A stretch of DNA of 64,000 bases from Filosporella fistucella (GCA_030077755.1 JAQJZZ010000014.1:1302001-1366000); one strand, 5' to 3'. Positions 21,656 through 33,195 are shown, counted from the first letter of the stretch. Program-made: numbers and translations. Notes: generated by a model not told the origin, from the sequence alone.

Positions 21656-23013
21656 CTATGCAGTCGCTGCGACCTCAGCCCTGGGAGGCAAGTTGAACTG
21701 CCTGACCGCCGTTGCATCATTCAAAAGCGCCGCCGTGCCAGCATAATTCTTCTCTGCATACTCCTCCGCGTCAAAGTTCAGAAGCCAGTCTTCCCGCTGC
21801 AACTTCATACTTTCAGGGTTCTTTTTCGCCTCATCCCAATTGGCTTTGTGCCACTGGTCGCGTGTTTTCTCTCCTGTCTTTTGGGCTGCTCGAACTCTTT
21901 CGTACCTCAAAGCCTCAAAACAGCCCACTGCTTCCTGGACATGATCTTTCCCACCTCGAGAAAGACACACAGCCATGGTCACACCATCTTCCATAGCTTG
22001 CGAAGCACCTTGAATTGAGGTGGGTAAGAACGGATGAGCAGCATCTCCAATGAGGGCAATGCGGCGTTTTGGAGAGATCCAAGTACTCAGAGGATCTCTG
22101 TAGACCAACTTCCAGTCTATGAGAGGGTCGGGAGTGGCAGCCAGAATTTTCTGGACAATTGGATCCCATCCCTCGAGCACTTTTCTGGCATCTGACAAAG
22201 GTGCATGCGCTTGCCAACTTTCTTCTACATCCGCATCATCCTAATAGAGTCAGTTCTAAAGGAAGCAGCCTTTGGCGTATTGAATACCTTATGTGTGCAA
22301 ACCCAACTGAAATCCTGCCCATTTTTAATTGAAGCAGCAATGAAATGGACATCAGGCCCAAGCCACGCGCAATGCTTGTCTCCATTCGTCACCATCCAAG
22401 CTGTGTCAGGGTCTTCTGCTAGCTTAGATGAGTCGAACCAGGTTCGATAGATTGCGTATCCAGATGCTTTTGGTTTGTCTTCATAACCAAGTACAATGGT
22501 TCGACCCTTCGAGCGGACGCCATCTGCTGCCAGAACAACATCGGCGACAAATCTCTCACCATTTGCAATAACCCCAGCTTCTCCGTCTGTTTCAAAATAA
22601 TCCTCCACTTTGTGACCCAAACGGATCTCAACCCCTATTTCTAGAGCATGTTTGTAAATGATCTCGTGAATCTCTCCTCGATGACCATTGTATGCCTTGC
22701 CAAAAGATAGTTCCTCTTGCTTCCAAGTCTGTTTGGTCAAGGTATCTCCTTTCCACGTCTTAATCAACAATCCGTCAGATTTGTGAATTATGGGATCCAA
22801 AATTTCATCTACTCCTGGCCACTTCTGAAAGATTCGTCCAGAATTCGGTCCGAAGCTGATTATATCCCCGAGTAACTTGAGCTCAGGGAAGGATTCCAGA
22901 AGCAGTACTGAATGACCTTTACGATGGCATTCGATCGCCGCTGTCAACCCAGCAAAACCTGCTCCCACAATAATGACACGGATTCCAGACGGGGTATGTT
23001 GTTCGATAGTCAT
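21656..23013 (-). CDS. FAD-dependent monooxygenase, salicylate hydroxylase-like
   Basis: Two exons (22288-23013, 21656-22240) with a 47-nt intron encode 436 aa. The N-terminal dinucleotide-binding fold reads VIIVGAGFAGLTAAIE, the group A flavoprotein DG motif is LAADGVRS, and the second FAD motif is IGDAAHPFLPTSIQGASQA. These mark a single-component, NAD(P)H-using class A flavoprotein hydroxylase. Substrates in the family are usually hydroxylated aromatics or polyketide intermediates. I start at 23013 because the mature Rossmann fold begins 16 residues later; an in-frame ATG at 23121 would add an unsupported 36-residue extension. With the P450 downstream it could form a two-step oxidation pair. 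The C-terminus after the FAD motif is of normal length. Confidence 0.9.
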
Positions 23014-23842
23014 GACGGCAGAGAAGAAATTGAAGTACTGCTGTTTTTGATTCAGTTTGTCCAAAGATGTCGTCGTATATTTAGTTCGGCTCGGAGATAT
23101 AATGCCGCGAAGACATCGCAATCATCCGATCGAATCGTAAGTTAAAGGTCCTTGCCAATGGCGGGATTTGTCGCCATCCAGAATATCGGGGAGTTCCATA
23201 CTCGAGTAACACAATTCGAGGATCGTTCGTTGAGTTCGGAGGATTGGGCGGGGAGGAATAGGTCCAGAGTGGATGGTACAGTACCCTACTGTAGCCGAAC
23301 ATCCTGTACATATCTAGGTATCTAGGACAGTCCACTAAATTACCCCATCCTCATCCCCCACAATCGACCTTGAACACCTTGAACTGTCTTCATCCTTGGC
23401 ATAAGATTGCAACGACACTTGCAGAGTGCATATGCGGCGATTATTATTATTGTATGTCTGCAAATTGCATCCAAATTGGTCCGTCTGCAGCCATCATCGG
23501 CAGACACTAAAACCATTCTGATTCAATTGCCGGGGCTTCGGGAGAGGCGTGTCACTTCCGCGCCTGTAGAATGCAGCGTTGCAGCCACAACGGCAGAAAT
23601 GTCAAGATATTGAAACATCTTCAGGGATGCTGGCACGTCCTCATCAAACTTTGAGCTGGGGATGTATTCTGGCAACAGGGAGATGTCCTTTAAGTTTGTT
23701 GATTGTCCCAAGTGGAACTTTAATCATCTTTTTACGGAGCTATTGCTCATCGACTTGCTGCACTGTTGCTAGTATAAAATTTTCGTCTCATCTTTGAGGT
23801 GGCGATAGCACTTATCACCTTCACTAATACCGCTTCGACAAT
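23014..23842. other. Divergent promoter region
   Basis: About 0.83 kb between the FAD monooxygenase and the second MFS gene, which are divergently transcribed. It must contain both promoters. No gene, repeat or RNA is recognisable in it. Confidence 0.5.
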
Positions 23843-25851
23843 ATGGGGTTCGGGATTTTGGACGACAAGCGAATGGAGCATGTCCCAGGGACGGGTGAGT
23901 GTTTTTACCATTTGAAGGTATATCAATAATCAATTGACGATATGCAGCTTGCATGAACGATCAATCAGATGTACCTCGCGAATATGAAGATGTTCCTCGA
24001 GAAATGTTGAAGCATGCGAAAGGCAGATATTCACATGTCATTTTGGTCCCTCAACCATCGGATTCTCCCAATGACCCATTGAACGTGGGTACTTATATGA
24101 CACATGAAGTCCTAGCTAACATTGTCAGTGGTCCATATGGCAGAAAGACGGCATGCTTCTTATCGTCGGTCTGTCTGCTGCAGTAGTCGGTGCTTTCGGT
24201 CCTATGCTCTCTCCAGGATTTGTCTTGATTGCATCTGAACTCAACATTAGCATTAATACCTTGGCTCAATCTACCGCATGGCTTATCCTCTGCATTGGTC
24301 TTTCACTCTTCCTTGCTAATCCTCTTGCGAAAGTATGGGGCAGGCGACCAGTTTTCATTATTGCCATCGCAATTATGTTTGCCTGTAGCATTGTACGCAG
24401 CCGTTCCTTTCCCTTCCCTCCTAAACTTTGCGTAAAGAAGCTTCCGAGCAGACTTCAGGCTGCTCGTTTGATGAAACGATGACTGATTGAGGTGCTAATG
24501 CATTGCAGTGGGGAGCGATGAGTAAGAATTACGACTCTTTTCTCGCAAGCCGAGTCGTCTCCGGCTTTGGAATGGCACCATACGAGGTGCTTGTTCAATG
24601 TATGATAGGCGATTTGTATTTTGTTCATCAAAGGGCTACAAGGATTGCTTTGTGGAATTTGTTCCTCTTGTGTGGTATTGCCGGCGGAAGTCTGATTAGT
24701 GGGTATATCATCGAGGTTGGTGCCACTGATCCTTCTAGGTGAAAAGGATCTAATAAATTTAGGATCTGGGTTGGAAATGGACCTTTTGGATTTGCGCAAT
24801 CTTCTTTGGAGTCTTCATCATTCTGGTTATCTTATTCATTCCGGAAACGGCCTATGTGCGCACACCACTTAAGGCAAGAATTGGGAGCAGTAATGGCACA
24901 TCAGAAAACGAGAAAGCTTCCTCTACGATTGAACAAACAGAAAAATCGGAAAACCCATTGTCTGATCAGCAACCTACAGTCGAGCAGAAAGAATCATATC
25001 TCAGCTCCATTCGCTTCATGACAGGAAAGAGATATACACATGCGCCGTTCTGGAAAATCCTCATCCGCCCAGTCGCGATCTTCTGGTACCCAGCGGTACT
25101 TTGGGGCTTCCTCATATATGGAGTTACATTGACGTGGATTGTGGTCTTCAGCGTCGTCAATGCTTCTATCTTCAACAAAGCTCCATATAATTTCAGCGTC
25201 TCTGAGGTCGGTCTCATCAGCATATCGCCATTTCTGATGACACTGGTTGGTGAAGTTGTCTCTGGGCCATTAAATGACTGGATCTGTCTTTATCTGACCA
25301 AGAAGAACCATGGCATTTACGAGCCGGAATTTCGCCTTGTGTTAATGTTTCCAGCTTTATTACTCGGGGTTGTGGGTTTCTTTGGATTTGGTGCTACCAT
25401 CCATTATCAAACGCATTGGATCGGGCCTGTATTGTGCTTTGGTTTTGCAAACATGGCTGCAGCTTTCGAAACGGGATGTGTATTTGGTTATGTGATTGAT
25501 TCATATGAGGATTTGAGCGAGGAGGGTATGTAGCAATGATTCCCATGAATGGCGGGACTGACGTTTCGCAGCCTTCGTTGCAATCAACGCTCGAAGTCTA
25601 CTCACATTCGGCTTGACCTACTTCGTCAATGACTGGTTGGAGAAAAGTGGTGTTCTCAACGTTTTCAATGTTCTTGGTAGCACATTCAGTAAGTGCCTAG
25701 TGCAAAGCCTTCCATCTATGAAGGTGTGAAAGCTGACAATTTTCAAGTTGCCGTAGTTTTATTGACAATTCCGCTCTGGATATTTGGAAAGAAGATTCGT
25801 GGAGCAATCGCACGTAACGTCGCTCTCACCGCATTCATGAAAGATGATTAG
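23843..25851 (+). CDS. MFS transporter (fungal DHA1-like)
   Basis: Seven exons (23843-23894, 23948-24084, 24129-24392, 24509-24715, 24763-25525, 25572-25688, 25748-25851) give 547 aa. The start MGFGILDDKRMEHVPGT is the N-terminal signature of a large ascomycete MFS subfamily, as is VLVPQPSDSPNDPLNW at the membrane entry (here ILVPQPSDSPNDPLNW). Loop 2-3 reads NPLAKVWGRRPVF and membrane segment 4 includes SRVVSGFGMAPYE. About 12 membrane segments are predicted, with a hydrophilic central loop rich in Glu, Lys and Ser. The C-terminus ends shortly after the last helix. Likely role: proton-coupled export or import of a small organic compound; the family includes polyamine and drug transporters, and the substrate is unknown. 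Intron 3 (24393-24508) is an introner-like element. Confidence 0.88.
24393..24508 (+). repeat. Introner-like element, copy B (intron of MFS gene)
   Basis: This 116-nt intron starts GTACGCAGCC, is pyrimidine-rich in its first third, and ends GAGGTGCTAATGCATTGCAG. The hairpin at 24446-24465 (GAGCAGAC-TTCA-GGCTGCTC) is the counterpart of those in copies A and C. It is the most diverged copy but keeps the length, hairpin position, branch-site block and phase. It sits in phase 0 between ATT and TGG. Confidence 0.75.
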
Positions 25852-26679
25852 ATTCAATTTCAACTGCCAAAGTCTGGACAAAGTGGATGGAAATCTAGTC
25901 TGAGGATCTCACTACAAGATCATTGGTGGAATTATATCTATCGATTCATCAAATCACTTATTGGAAAAACTTCAAAGCCCTTCTCAAAATGGATCTTGCA
26001 TTATCCCACTTTCCTCAATCCTTTTCGCGAGCACGTATGTATGTCACTCCTCGCTCCCCATGATTCCTTTTTCTGCAGGCACCAGGCTCAACATTCTCTT
26101 GTCTCCATCCCACTTCCCAGTTCTGACACTTCACGATCTGCCGATCTTACCGATCGTGTCAGAAGGCAGGAGCTGTATCCAAAGTATCGGATTGCACTTG
26201 TAATTTTGGGGGAAACCCGACCACAGTACCTAGTACCCCACACAAGACTTCCCCGCACAACCCCTTTACTAGCTCGCATTTTGACAGCATCTTCCCGTCT
26301 CACTTCCTCCCCGATAAACCGAACTGTTCTTGTAAGAGCGCTTGGAAGCTCGACTGACGAGTGAGATATCTGCCGACCACGCGCGACTCAGATGTGGCGG
26401 GGCCATGCAAGATGTGGAGGTGTATCAGGCCGCGCTAGTTGTCAGCTATAGAAGACATGTGAACGAAATAGTCCAAAACGAAGCTTTTGAATTGAAATGG
26501 AGGATAGTTGCCGAGCGGAAAGCTAGCCGAGATGGGGACAAGAAGGGTCTAAGAGGGAGGTTGTCCGGCAGCCTGGATGGCCGAGATCTGCGTATTTGCA
26601 TAAGATGGGACGTCTCTTCTATCGTCTTTGGTTAATATTCGGACAACACTGTATCCTATAGTGACTGACAACTTTCACA
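25852..26679. other. Intergenic region, no gene seen
   Basis: About 0.83 kb between the two MFS genes, which are in tandem. Short overlapping frames on both strands have no coding character. It holds the terminator of the first and the promoter of the second. Confidence 0.5.
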
Positions 26680-28933
26680 ATGTCTAAGATGGAAGAAAGC
26701 ACGATTGAGCCTGCAAAAGCCGACACTGATTATGATGTAAATCAAGTTGAGCAGGCAAACAGGCCGCCCATCATCAAGATGGACTCGTATAGAGATGATC
26801 ATCATATCAACTTGACATGGAGATCGTGGATGGTAGTTTTGTGAGTACCTACTATCTTGATACTTGACTTTGCTGACCTTCCATAGCGTAACATGCTTTG
26901 CGTAAGAAACGGTTTCCCGTGGCAAGGGACATACTCTTAACTTATTTAGAATTATGGCACAGGTCTACGTTGTTGTGGCTGCTGGTTCAGTCATTGGGTT
27001 CATTATTCGGGATCTCGGAGACCCAGCTATTGCAGGTTGGATCATTCAGGTATCTTTCATTACTCCAGTGTTTCCATATCACAAGTTCTTAACACCACTC
27101 TAGGGACCACTTCTCATGCAAAGTGTCCTTTCTCCCATCGTAGGACGACTTTCGGATGTTGTAGACAGAAAATATCTTGCGATGGGGCCTCCGGCGATAT
27201 CCTTCATTGGCGCAATCATATCAGCAAAAGCGACTTCGATGACCATGCTCATTGGAGGTGGTATTTTGATTGGCTGCACGCTTTCTACTATCTCCATTGT
27301 ACAATCAATTCCCTCCGAAGTCCTTCCTCTGAAGTTTCGTGCACTGGCGAACGGATTTGCTTTTCTTGGAGGTGCCGTCGGTGGGTTGTCAGTATCCAAA
27401 GCCATGCCTCTAAGAATATGTTGCTAATTAATCGTAGAGTCGGGAGTTTGGGAGCAGGAGCAGCTACAAATGCCAGCGCCAACGGATGGAGGAACATCTT
27501 CTGGATTCAAGCCGGTTTCTTTGCTGCCACTGTACTAGGACTTCTTTTCTTCTATCATCCGAAGAAAGATTCAGAGTTTCCTAAGATGAGTTGGAAGAGT
27601 GTAGCATGGGCTTGCGATCCTATTGGCTCTTTCTTGTTCATTGTCAGTGCTACTTTGATGCTCCTCGCTCTTGCTTGGGCAGGTGGAGCATACGCTGTAT
27701 GCTACCTTTTCCTTTATTCTCCCTTCCATATTTTGCTGTGATTCAGCTTCCGAGCAGGTTTCAGCCTACTCGCCTAATAAAATGTCGACAAATTGCGGTG
27801 CTAATTCACTGCAGTGGAGTGATGCTCATATCGTCGCACCATTGACGATCGGCCTTGTTGCATTGGTAGGGTTCGGGATATACGAATGGAAGGGACGAGA
27901 CGACGGGTTGATTGCACATGTATTCTTCAAGGGAGGCCCGAACTTTGCCCTATCAGTCTTTGCTTTCGCTGTCGAGGGGTTTGTGAATCTCCAGCTCTTG
28001 GTTGACGGATCTGACAATTCGCAGGTGGATCTTCTACAGTGCAGTCAATAGTGTGACTCCTTTGATCGTCCTCAACCTAGGATTCGAGACTGATGCATGG
28101 CGCATCTCGATTCGACAATTGTCTTATACTTTGATCACTCTCGTTGCCTCCATACCTATCACGTAAGTTTGACATCACGGACATTGAGACTTCTCTGATG
28201 GTTTTAAGGCTGTACTCGACTTGGAAGAAAGATCTCAAGAGTCCTCTTATACTGACATTTGGAATTTTCCTCATCGTGTAAGTCGTTGTCTGAGAATAAC
28301 TGAAGGAGATGGTGCCTGATATTTCATAGCACAATTTGCTACGCATGCATTAAACCTAGCTGGAACCATGCCCAACTTGGCCTTAATGTTTTATGTCAGT
28401 ATCTCATCCCCTCCACGATAAACCATGACTGATAGCCCAAAGCTGGAATCGGACAATCAGGACCACTGACTCTCCTTGTTGCCCTTGTTCAATTCACCGC
28501 GCCTCACGCCTATCTTTCCACTGCGACTGGACTGGCATTCTCGGCCAGAGCTCTCGGAGGAGCATTTGGGTCCGCCGTTCTGAATACCATCATAAACGGT
28601 AAAATTGCCTCTGACTATGCGCCCTCTGTTTCAAACGCGGCTGTAGGAGCTGGACTTCCAAGCTCTTCCGTACCAGCGTTGCTGGAGGCATTTGCCACTG
28701 GGGTGGGTTTTGATAGCATCCCAGGCGCTGATGGACCCATTCTCGCTGCTGCCACTTCTGCCAGTCAAAACAGCTTCGCTGCTGCTTATCGCTTAGCATG
28801 GGCGAGTATTATTCCTTTCGTAGTTTTAGCACTCGTGGCAATTTTCTTTACCAAAGGTGTGAGCGAATTGATGACCGAGCATGTTGAGGCTACTGTTGAA
28901 AAAGACGAAGTGCCAGAGAAGTCTGTTGTTTAG
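26680..28933 (+). CDS. MFS efflux pump, TRI12 family
   Basis: Ten exons (26680-26840, 26887-26901, 26950-27049, 27104-27384, 27438-27696, 27815-27978, 28025-28162, 28209-28277, 28330-28394, 28443-28933) join to 580 aa. The segment HHINLTWRSWMVVFVTCFA begins helix 1; loop 2-3 reads GRLSDVVDRKYL; then GWRNIFWIQAGFFA and the DHA2-like extra helices give about 14 membrane segments, ending in KGVSELMTEHVEATVEKDE. These features match the fungal trichothecene-efflux-pump (TRI12) family of proton antiporters, which also includes siderophore and general drug pumps; family membership does not mean a trichothecene substrate, and no trichothecene genes are in the window. Exon 2 is only 15 nt. The last acceptor is an unusual CAAAG. 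Intron 5 (27697-27814) is an introner-like element. Confidence 0.88.
27697..27814 (+). repeat. Introner-like element, copy C (intron of TRI12-type MFS gene)
   Basis: This 118-nt intron starts GTATGCTACC and ends GCGGTGCTAATTCACTGCAG. Aligned by eye with copy A (15639-15758, opposite strand) roughly four of five positions agree over the full length. The hairpin at 27752-27771 reads GAGCAGGT-TTCA-GCCTACTC. Phase 0, between GCT and TGG. Confidence 0.85.
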
Positions 28934-29309
28934 CGCTTGCAAGGCTGAAGCTTGCCTCGACGCGGGCCGGGAAGAGGAGAGCGCTTATGGGTTCCAGTAT
29001 AGTAATTTATATACCTTGAGATATTGATTTCATTTAATTATCAGGAAACACCGTGACGTATAATAATTCGCGTATTATTTGATGTATACGATGAGTAGTA
29101 ATGATCATATCTCAGGTAACGCAAAATATATACTTTGAGATAAAAGAAATTCTTCTTTTGCTAGTCTTGAAGGTCTCTTGGTACTAGCAAATCAGGCTTG
29201 CCAAGCTCCAGAATGAAGTGTAATGGGGACAATCACTCAGAGCTGAACCTTGACACAATTTTGCAGACATGAAGTACCAAGAATCTACCTGAGCCACATC
29301 TCGAAGACT
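28934..29309. other. Convergent intergenic region
   Basis: About 0.38 kb between the ends of the TRI12-type gene and the FAD oxidoreductase gene. It is AT-rich and presumably holds both polyadenylation regions. Nothing else is seen. Confidence 0.5.
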
Positions 29310-30847
29310 TTATGAAATCATACTCCTACTAATATTCGGCACACGCTCAAGCTTATAGCAGCTTGGAAGCCAGTTTTCCACCTCAGCCGCTTTGCCCATA
29401 ATCATCTGGACACATGCTTCAGCAGATTGGAAAGCGAGTGCCATACCTATTGTCATTAGCCCAATTCTCTGAGTCTGGATTCACCATACCATGCCCATTG
29501 AAGCCTGCACAGATCCAAAGTCCCTTCTGACCTGGAGCTTCTCCAACAACTGGTTGTTGGTCTTGAGTATATCCCATAATACCAGTCCATTCTTGCAAGA
29601 CTTCCCCATCCTCGCCCCAATTTTCTTTTCCAAAGTATCTGGCTGCTGCATGTGTCAAATATTTTGAGATGACAGGATGAATAGTTGAATCGTCCAAGAC
29701 AGGCTGTTCTTTATGGTTGCCGAGGCTTCTACCTCCCCCTGGTATTGTTATCTTCCACAAGTCTGGACAAAATCTAGAGCAACGTACCAACTATCACATC
29801 TCCTTCACCAGAGTAACCAGGAGCTCTCGTCTGCATATAGTCGCCTGACAAGGCACTGTACAATCCACAAGTTCTCAGAAGTGCAGGATTGCCTGCTATC
29901 TTCGTACCCGGTCTCACAGCTGCAACTTGTGCTCGAGTAGGAATAATCCATTCATCAAGACCAGGAAATAATGCAGCAGTGTAAGCATTGGTAGCCAGTA
30001 TAACCTTCTCAGCAGTGATAATTCCCCGCTCAGCGGTACTGATTAGCCATTTTGTCCCAGAGTGTATGGGCATTTGCGCCACCTCAACAACAGGTGTGTT
30101 TGTCTGGAGATTCACGCCTTTGTTGATGCTCATATCAAGGACGGCACATGCAAATTTGTAAGGGGAAAGAGCATACGCTGGGAACGATACTGCACCAACA
30201 CCTTCTGGGATAAGCAACTCCTTTCTAGTCTCCTCTTCGCTCCAAACCCGATGCTTCGTCAATATCTTCGCTTCAAGCTTTCCTTTAAAGGCTTCCTTTC
30301 GGGCTTTCAACGAAGCCAGACAGTCATCCAATTGAAGCCTATCAGTAAAGATATCGACCGTCTCCACATCTCGTAGATCGCAATCTATTTTGTGACCTTT
30401 AATAAACTCTCCCACATTCTTGACATTAGCTTCCTCAAGCATCTCAAGCTTCAACGCTTCCTCTATTCCGAAATTCTCCACATCGTTCTTGAAGTCAAGA
30501 TATCGCCCAGCACGACAATGGCCTCCATTCCTGCCTGCTCGTCATTGATTGAAGATCAGTCGACTGCAATTTGTTTAAATTGGACGGGTAGAAAATAATG
30601 TCATACCTGTGGCACCACTTGCTGCTTGACGAGCTTCCAGAATCACAATCTGTGCCTCTGGTTCGTTGTTGAGAATCTTAAGAGCAATGCTTGCGCCCGT
30701 GATACCAGATCCAATGATAACATATTTGGAAAAAGATGGAAGATCAGGAGTCGTTCGATGATCCGCGATTTTATGAGGAGGTGTCTGCCAATACGCTTTC
30801 GTTGGATGTTGGGCTGGCAAGCCCACAGGGAATTTGGAGACGGTCAT
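29310..30847 (-). CDS. FAD-dependent oxidoreductase, DAO family
   Basis: Four exons (30607-30847, 29788-30534, 29490-29738, 29310-29446) with introns of 72, 49 and 43 nt give 457 aa. The dinucleotide-binding motif is VIIGSGITGASIALKIL, followed by the DAO-family stretch ARQAASGATGRNGGHCRAG, in which the first intron lies. The C-terminal FAD contact region reads WTGIMGYTQDQQPVVGE and GLWICAGFNGHGM. These mark the D-amino-acid oxidase/glycine oxidase-like family, whose fungal members often resemble gamma-glutamylputrescine or sarcosine-type oxidases acting on secondary amines. The substrate cannot be deduced. No signal peptide is visible, so it is probably cytosolic or peroxisomal; the C-terminus (SRSMIS) is not a clear peroxisomal signal. 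Confidence 0.88.
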
Positions 30848-31617
30848 ATCGTATTATAGGTAAATCGATGGCTTTGGATGATTCTGCAGTCCACAAATCT
30901 ACATTTATATATCTATCTTCAAAATGATAGTTTGATGCCTAGATTAGTCCTATTTCATTCATGTATTGTGCGTATAGTTGAAGGGCGTGATGATGACTTC
31001 GGATTATGATATGACCAGTCACTACCCTGGGATCTCTTTCTGCCTTGCTAAGTGACCCTTGGAAGGCGCATTATCGCTTGCCTGCAACAGGCTGGTGGGC
31101 CCCGCTCAATTGTCTGAGGTAGCGATTGAGCGACTAATCCACGAAGATACCTACCCAATACCGAGATCATCCAATCTATTCTTAATCGAGAAGTTGCGAC
31201 AGTATCGACATGTACAGTACCCTGTCGATCTTCGATTGCGAATCTGAAAGCTAGCGGACTACCCATTTAACGGATGCGAATTGTTTCGCCTGAGCGATCG
31301 AAACTCGGAGGGAGATATTCATAAATCAGTTGTTTTATTTGGAATCTACTGACTTGAGAAGATATGGGGAAAGATATCTTATATAGATCCTGTGGTATGT
31401 AACTCGAAACAGATTAACGAAACTTTGATTTGATATTGCATCCCAGGATCGAAGTTGGATGAAAAGGGAATGGAATGAGGGTGCTGATAAATACGCATTT
31501 GGTGGAGTATTTATAGATGTGAGCATTTATCAGAACGCTAAACCAATCGAAACCTCAACCTAACAACCCACTTCAAAATTCCTGGTCTATGTTTCATCGA
31601 CGGACAATTGAGCAACC
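30848..31617. other. Intergenic region, no gene seen
   Basis: About 0.77 kb between the divergently oriented FAD oxidoreductase gene and the alcohol dehydrogenase remnant. No coding frame, repeat or RNA gene can be supported. Confidence 0.5.
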
Positions 31618-32961
31618 ATGGAGACCCTGATATACCTAACCGGAGGTATTGACGGGAAGATCAGTGTAAAAACATCTCAACGAGCTGTAGGAGATCTCGA
31701 AGTCATTGTCAAAGTGACGCATTCTGGCGCGTGTCGAACAGACGTTCATGATTTCAATGCATTAGAATGCGGACTTGGACATGAAGGAGTTGGAATAATT
31801 AAAAGGATAGTCAATAACGTGACCGCTGTAGACATTGGCTAGAGAGTTGGCTGGGGGAAAATTTCTTATTTCTCATTTTCTAGTCAACCCGCCCTTCAAC
31901 CGCTCTAAATTCTTTGTTAATGCATCTCCCAGTTGGCAATTTTCGGTACCTTGTCCATTTTCCAACATTTCGTATGTCTAAGCTGAATTGATTAGTCTTG
32001 TGGTCACCGTCCCGAATGTATCTCAGTATATCGACAGTATTGTCCCGAGTCTCGTGGGCAAAAATATGGAGAGGTGGAGCAAGGTGCTTTTGGCAATTAC
32101 GTAGTCAAGCATCAAGATTTCGTCTACCCTATTCCGGAAGAGATTGAATCAAAGTATGCCGGACCTCTACAATGTGCTGGGTTTAGTCGATCTCCGAAAT
32201 GCTTTCACACGTTATTCATTGATTTAGATCACGGTATATGAATCCCTTGACATTGCAGGTGCGAAACCCTCGGACCAGGTTGGCATTGTGGGTTTGGGTG
32301 GATTGGGTCACCTTGCGGTCCAATACGCAAAAGCTATGGGATGTGATCCTGTGGTCTTTTCACGAAGGAACGACAAAGAGAAGGATTCGCTGAAACTCGG
32401 CGCCAAAGAGTTCCATACCATACCTTCTCGGGGAGAAAAAGTGAATCTGTCAGAGGGGATCAATATTTTGCTTCTCTGTGGTGGTTCTCTCCCAGACTTT
32501 GAGCAGTAAGGTTCCATGATACCATTTGTATGTCTGCTGACAAGAGAAGATTTATGTCAGAACTTGCTCGCCGTGCTACCATCGTCCCTCTGCTAATCCA
32601 AGGAGAGCCATTAGTCATTCCGTATGTTGTGCCAGTGGTAGGCATTGTTGCTGACTTGAATAGGTACCTGTACATGCCTTTCATGCTGCCAGGAATTCGA
32701 ATTATGTACATATCTGACAGATGTCCAAAACTTCGGCTGATAAAGAGCAGTGGAAGCACTAAAGCATCTCGTAGGAATCACATCGACGCTCTCACTTTTG
32801 CGGTGCGCCATAATATTCGTCCTTGGATCGTAGAATTCCCGATGACTGCAGAGGGATTGACTCGAGCGCTCGATGCTCTTCAGAATGGAGACATAAGGTA
32901 TCGGGCAGTGATAACTGTCGGAGAACATGGCGCATCTCTACAAAGTTCAGTCGAAAGATGA
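31618..32961 (+). pseudogene. Broken zinc-dependent alcohol dehydrogenase
   Basis: Pieces of a medium-chain zinc alcohol dehydrogenase are in the right order. The N-terminal part has the catalytic-zinc motifs CRTDVHD and GLGHEGVG, the middle has CGHRPEC..YRQYCPESRGQKYGE and EQGAFGNYVVKH, the cofactor fold is VGIVGLGGLGHLAVQYAKAMG, and the C-terminal part has ARRATIVPLLIQGEP, LPGIRIMY and RHNIRPWIVEFPMTAEG. At least two lesions are visible. A TAG at 31840-31842 falls where the family has GDRVGWG. At the intron near 32181-32227, canonical GT-AG splicing joins exons in the wrong frame. The segment 31860-31990 also has stops in every frame that should code. Neighbouring introns (32509 and 32620 regions) still look intact, so decay is recent. 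A functional alternative splice form is possible but I could not construct one. Confidence 0.75.
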
Positions 32962-33195
32962 GACTCTAGATTTATACAGACTCAAATTTCACAAATGAAA
33001 CAGAAGTTTAGAGCAAGATTACTTTCACAACTTCCATGCACCATCCCACCTTTGACCCTTGTAACTTACTGTACACCCTCCGAAGCTCTATGTAGCTTCA
33101 TTGTTTCGTGCATTTCTCTCAACAATCAGGGCACTTTCCAGACCCTTAATATCAAAATCCAGGATCATCTCAACTTTCACGTGCAAAGTCTCAAA

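Noticed and set aside
26680..28933. Trichothecene biosynthesis cluster, suggested by the TRI12-type pump
   Set aside because: TRI12-family pumps are widespread and not specific; no trichodiene synthase or other tri gene is in the window.
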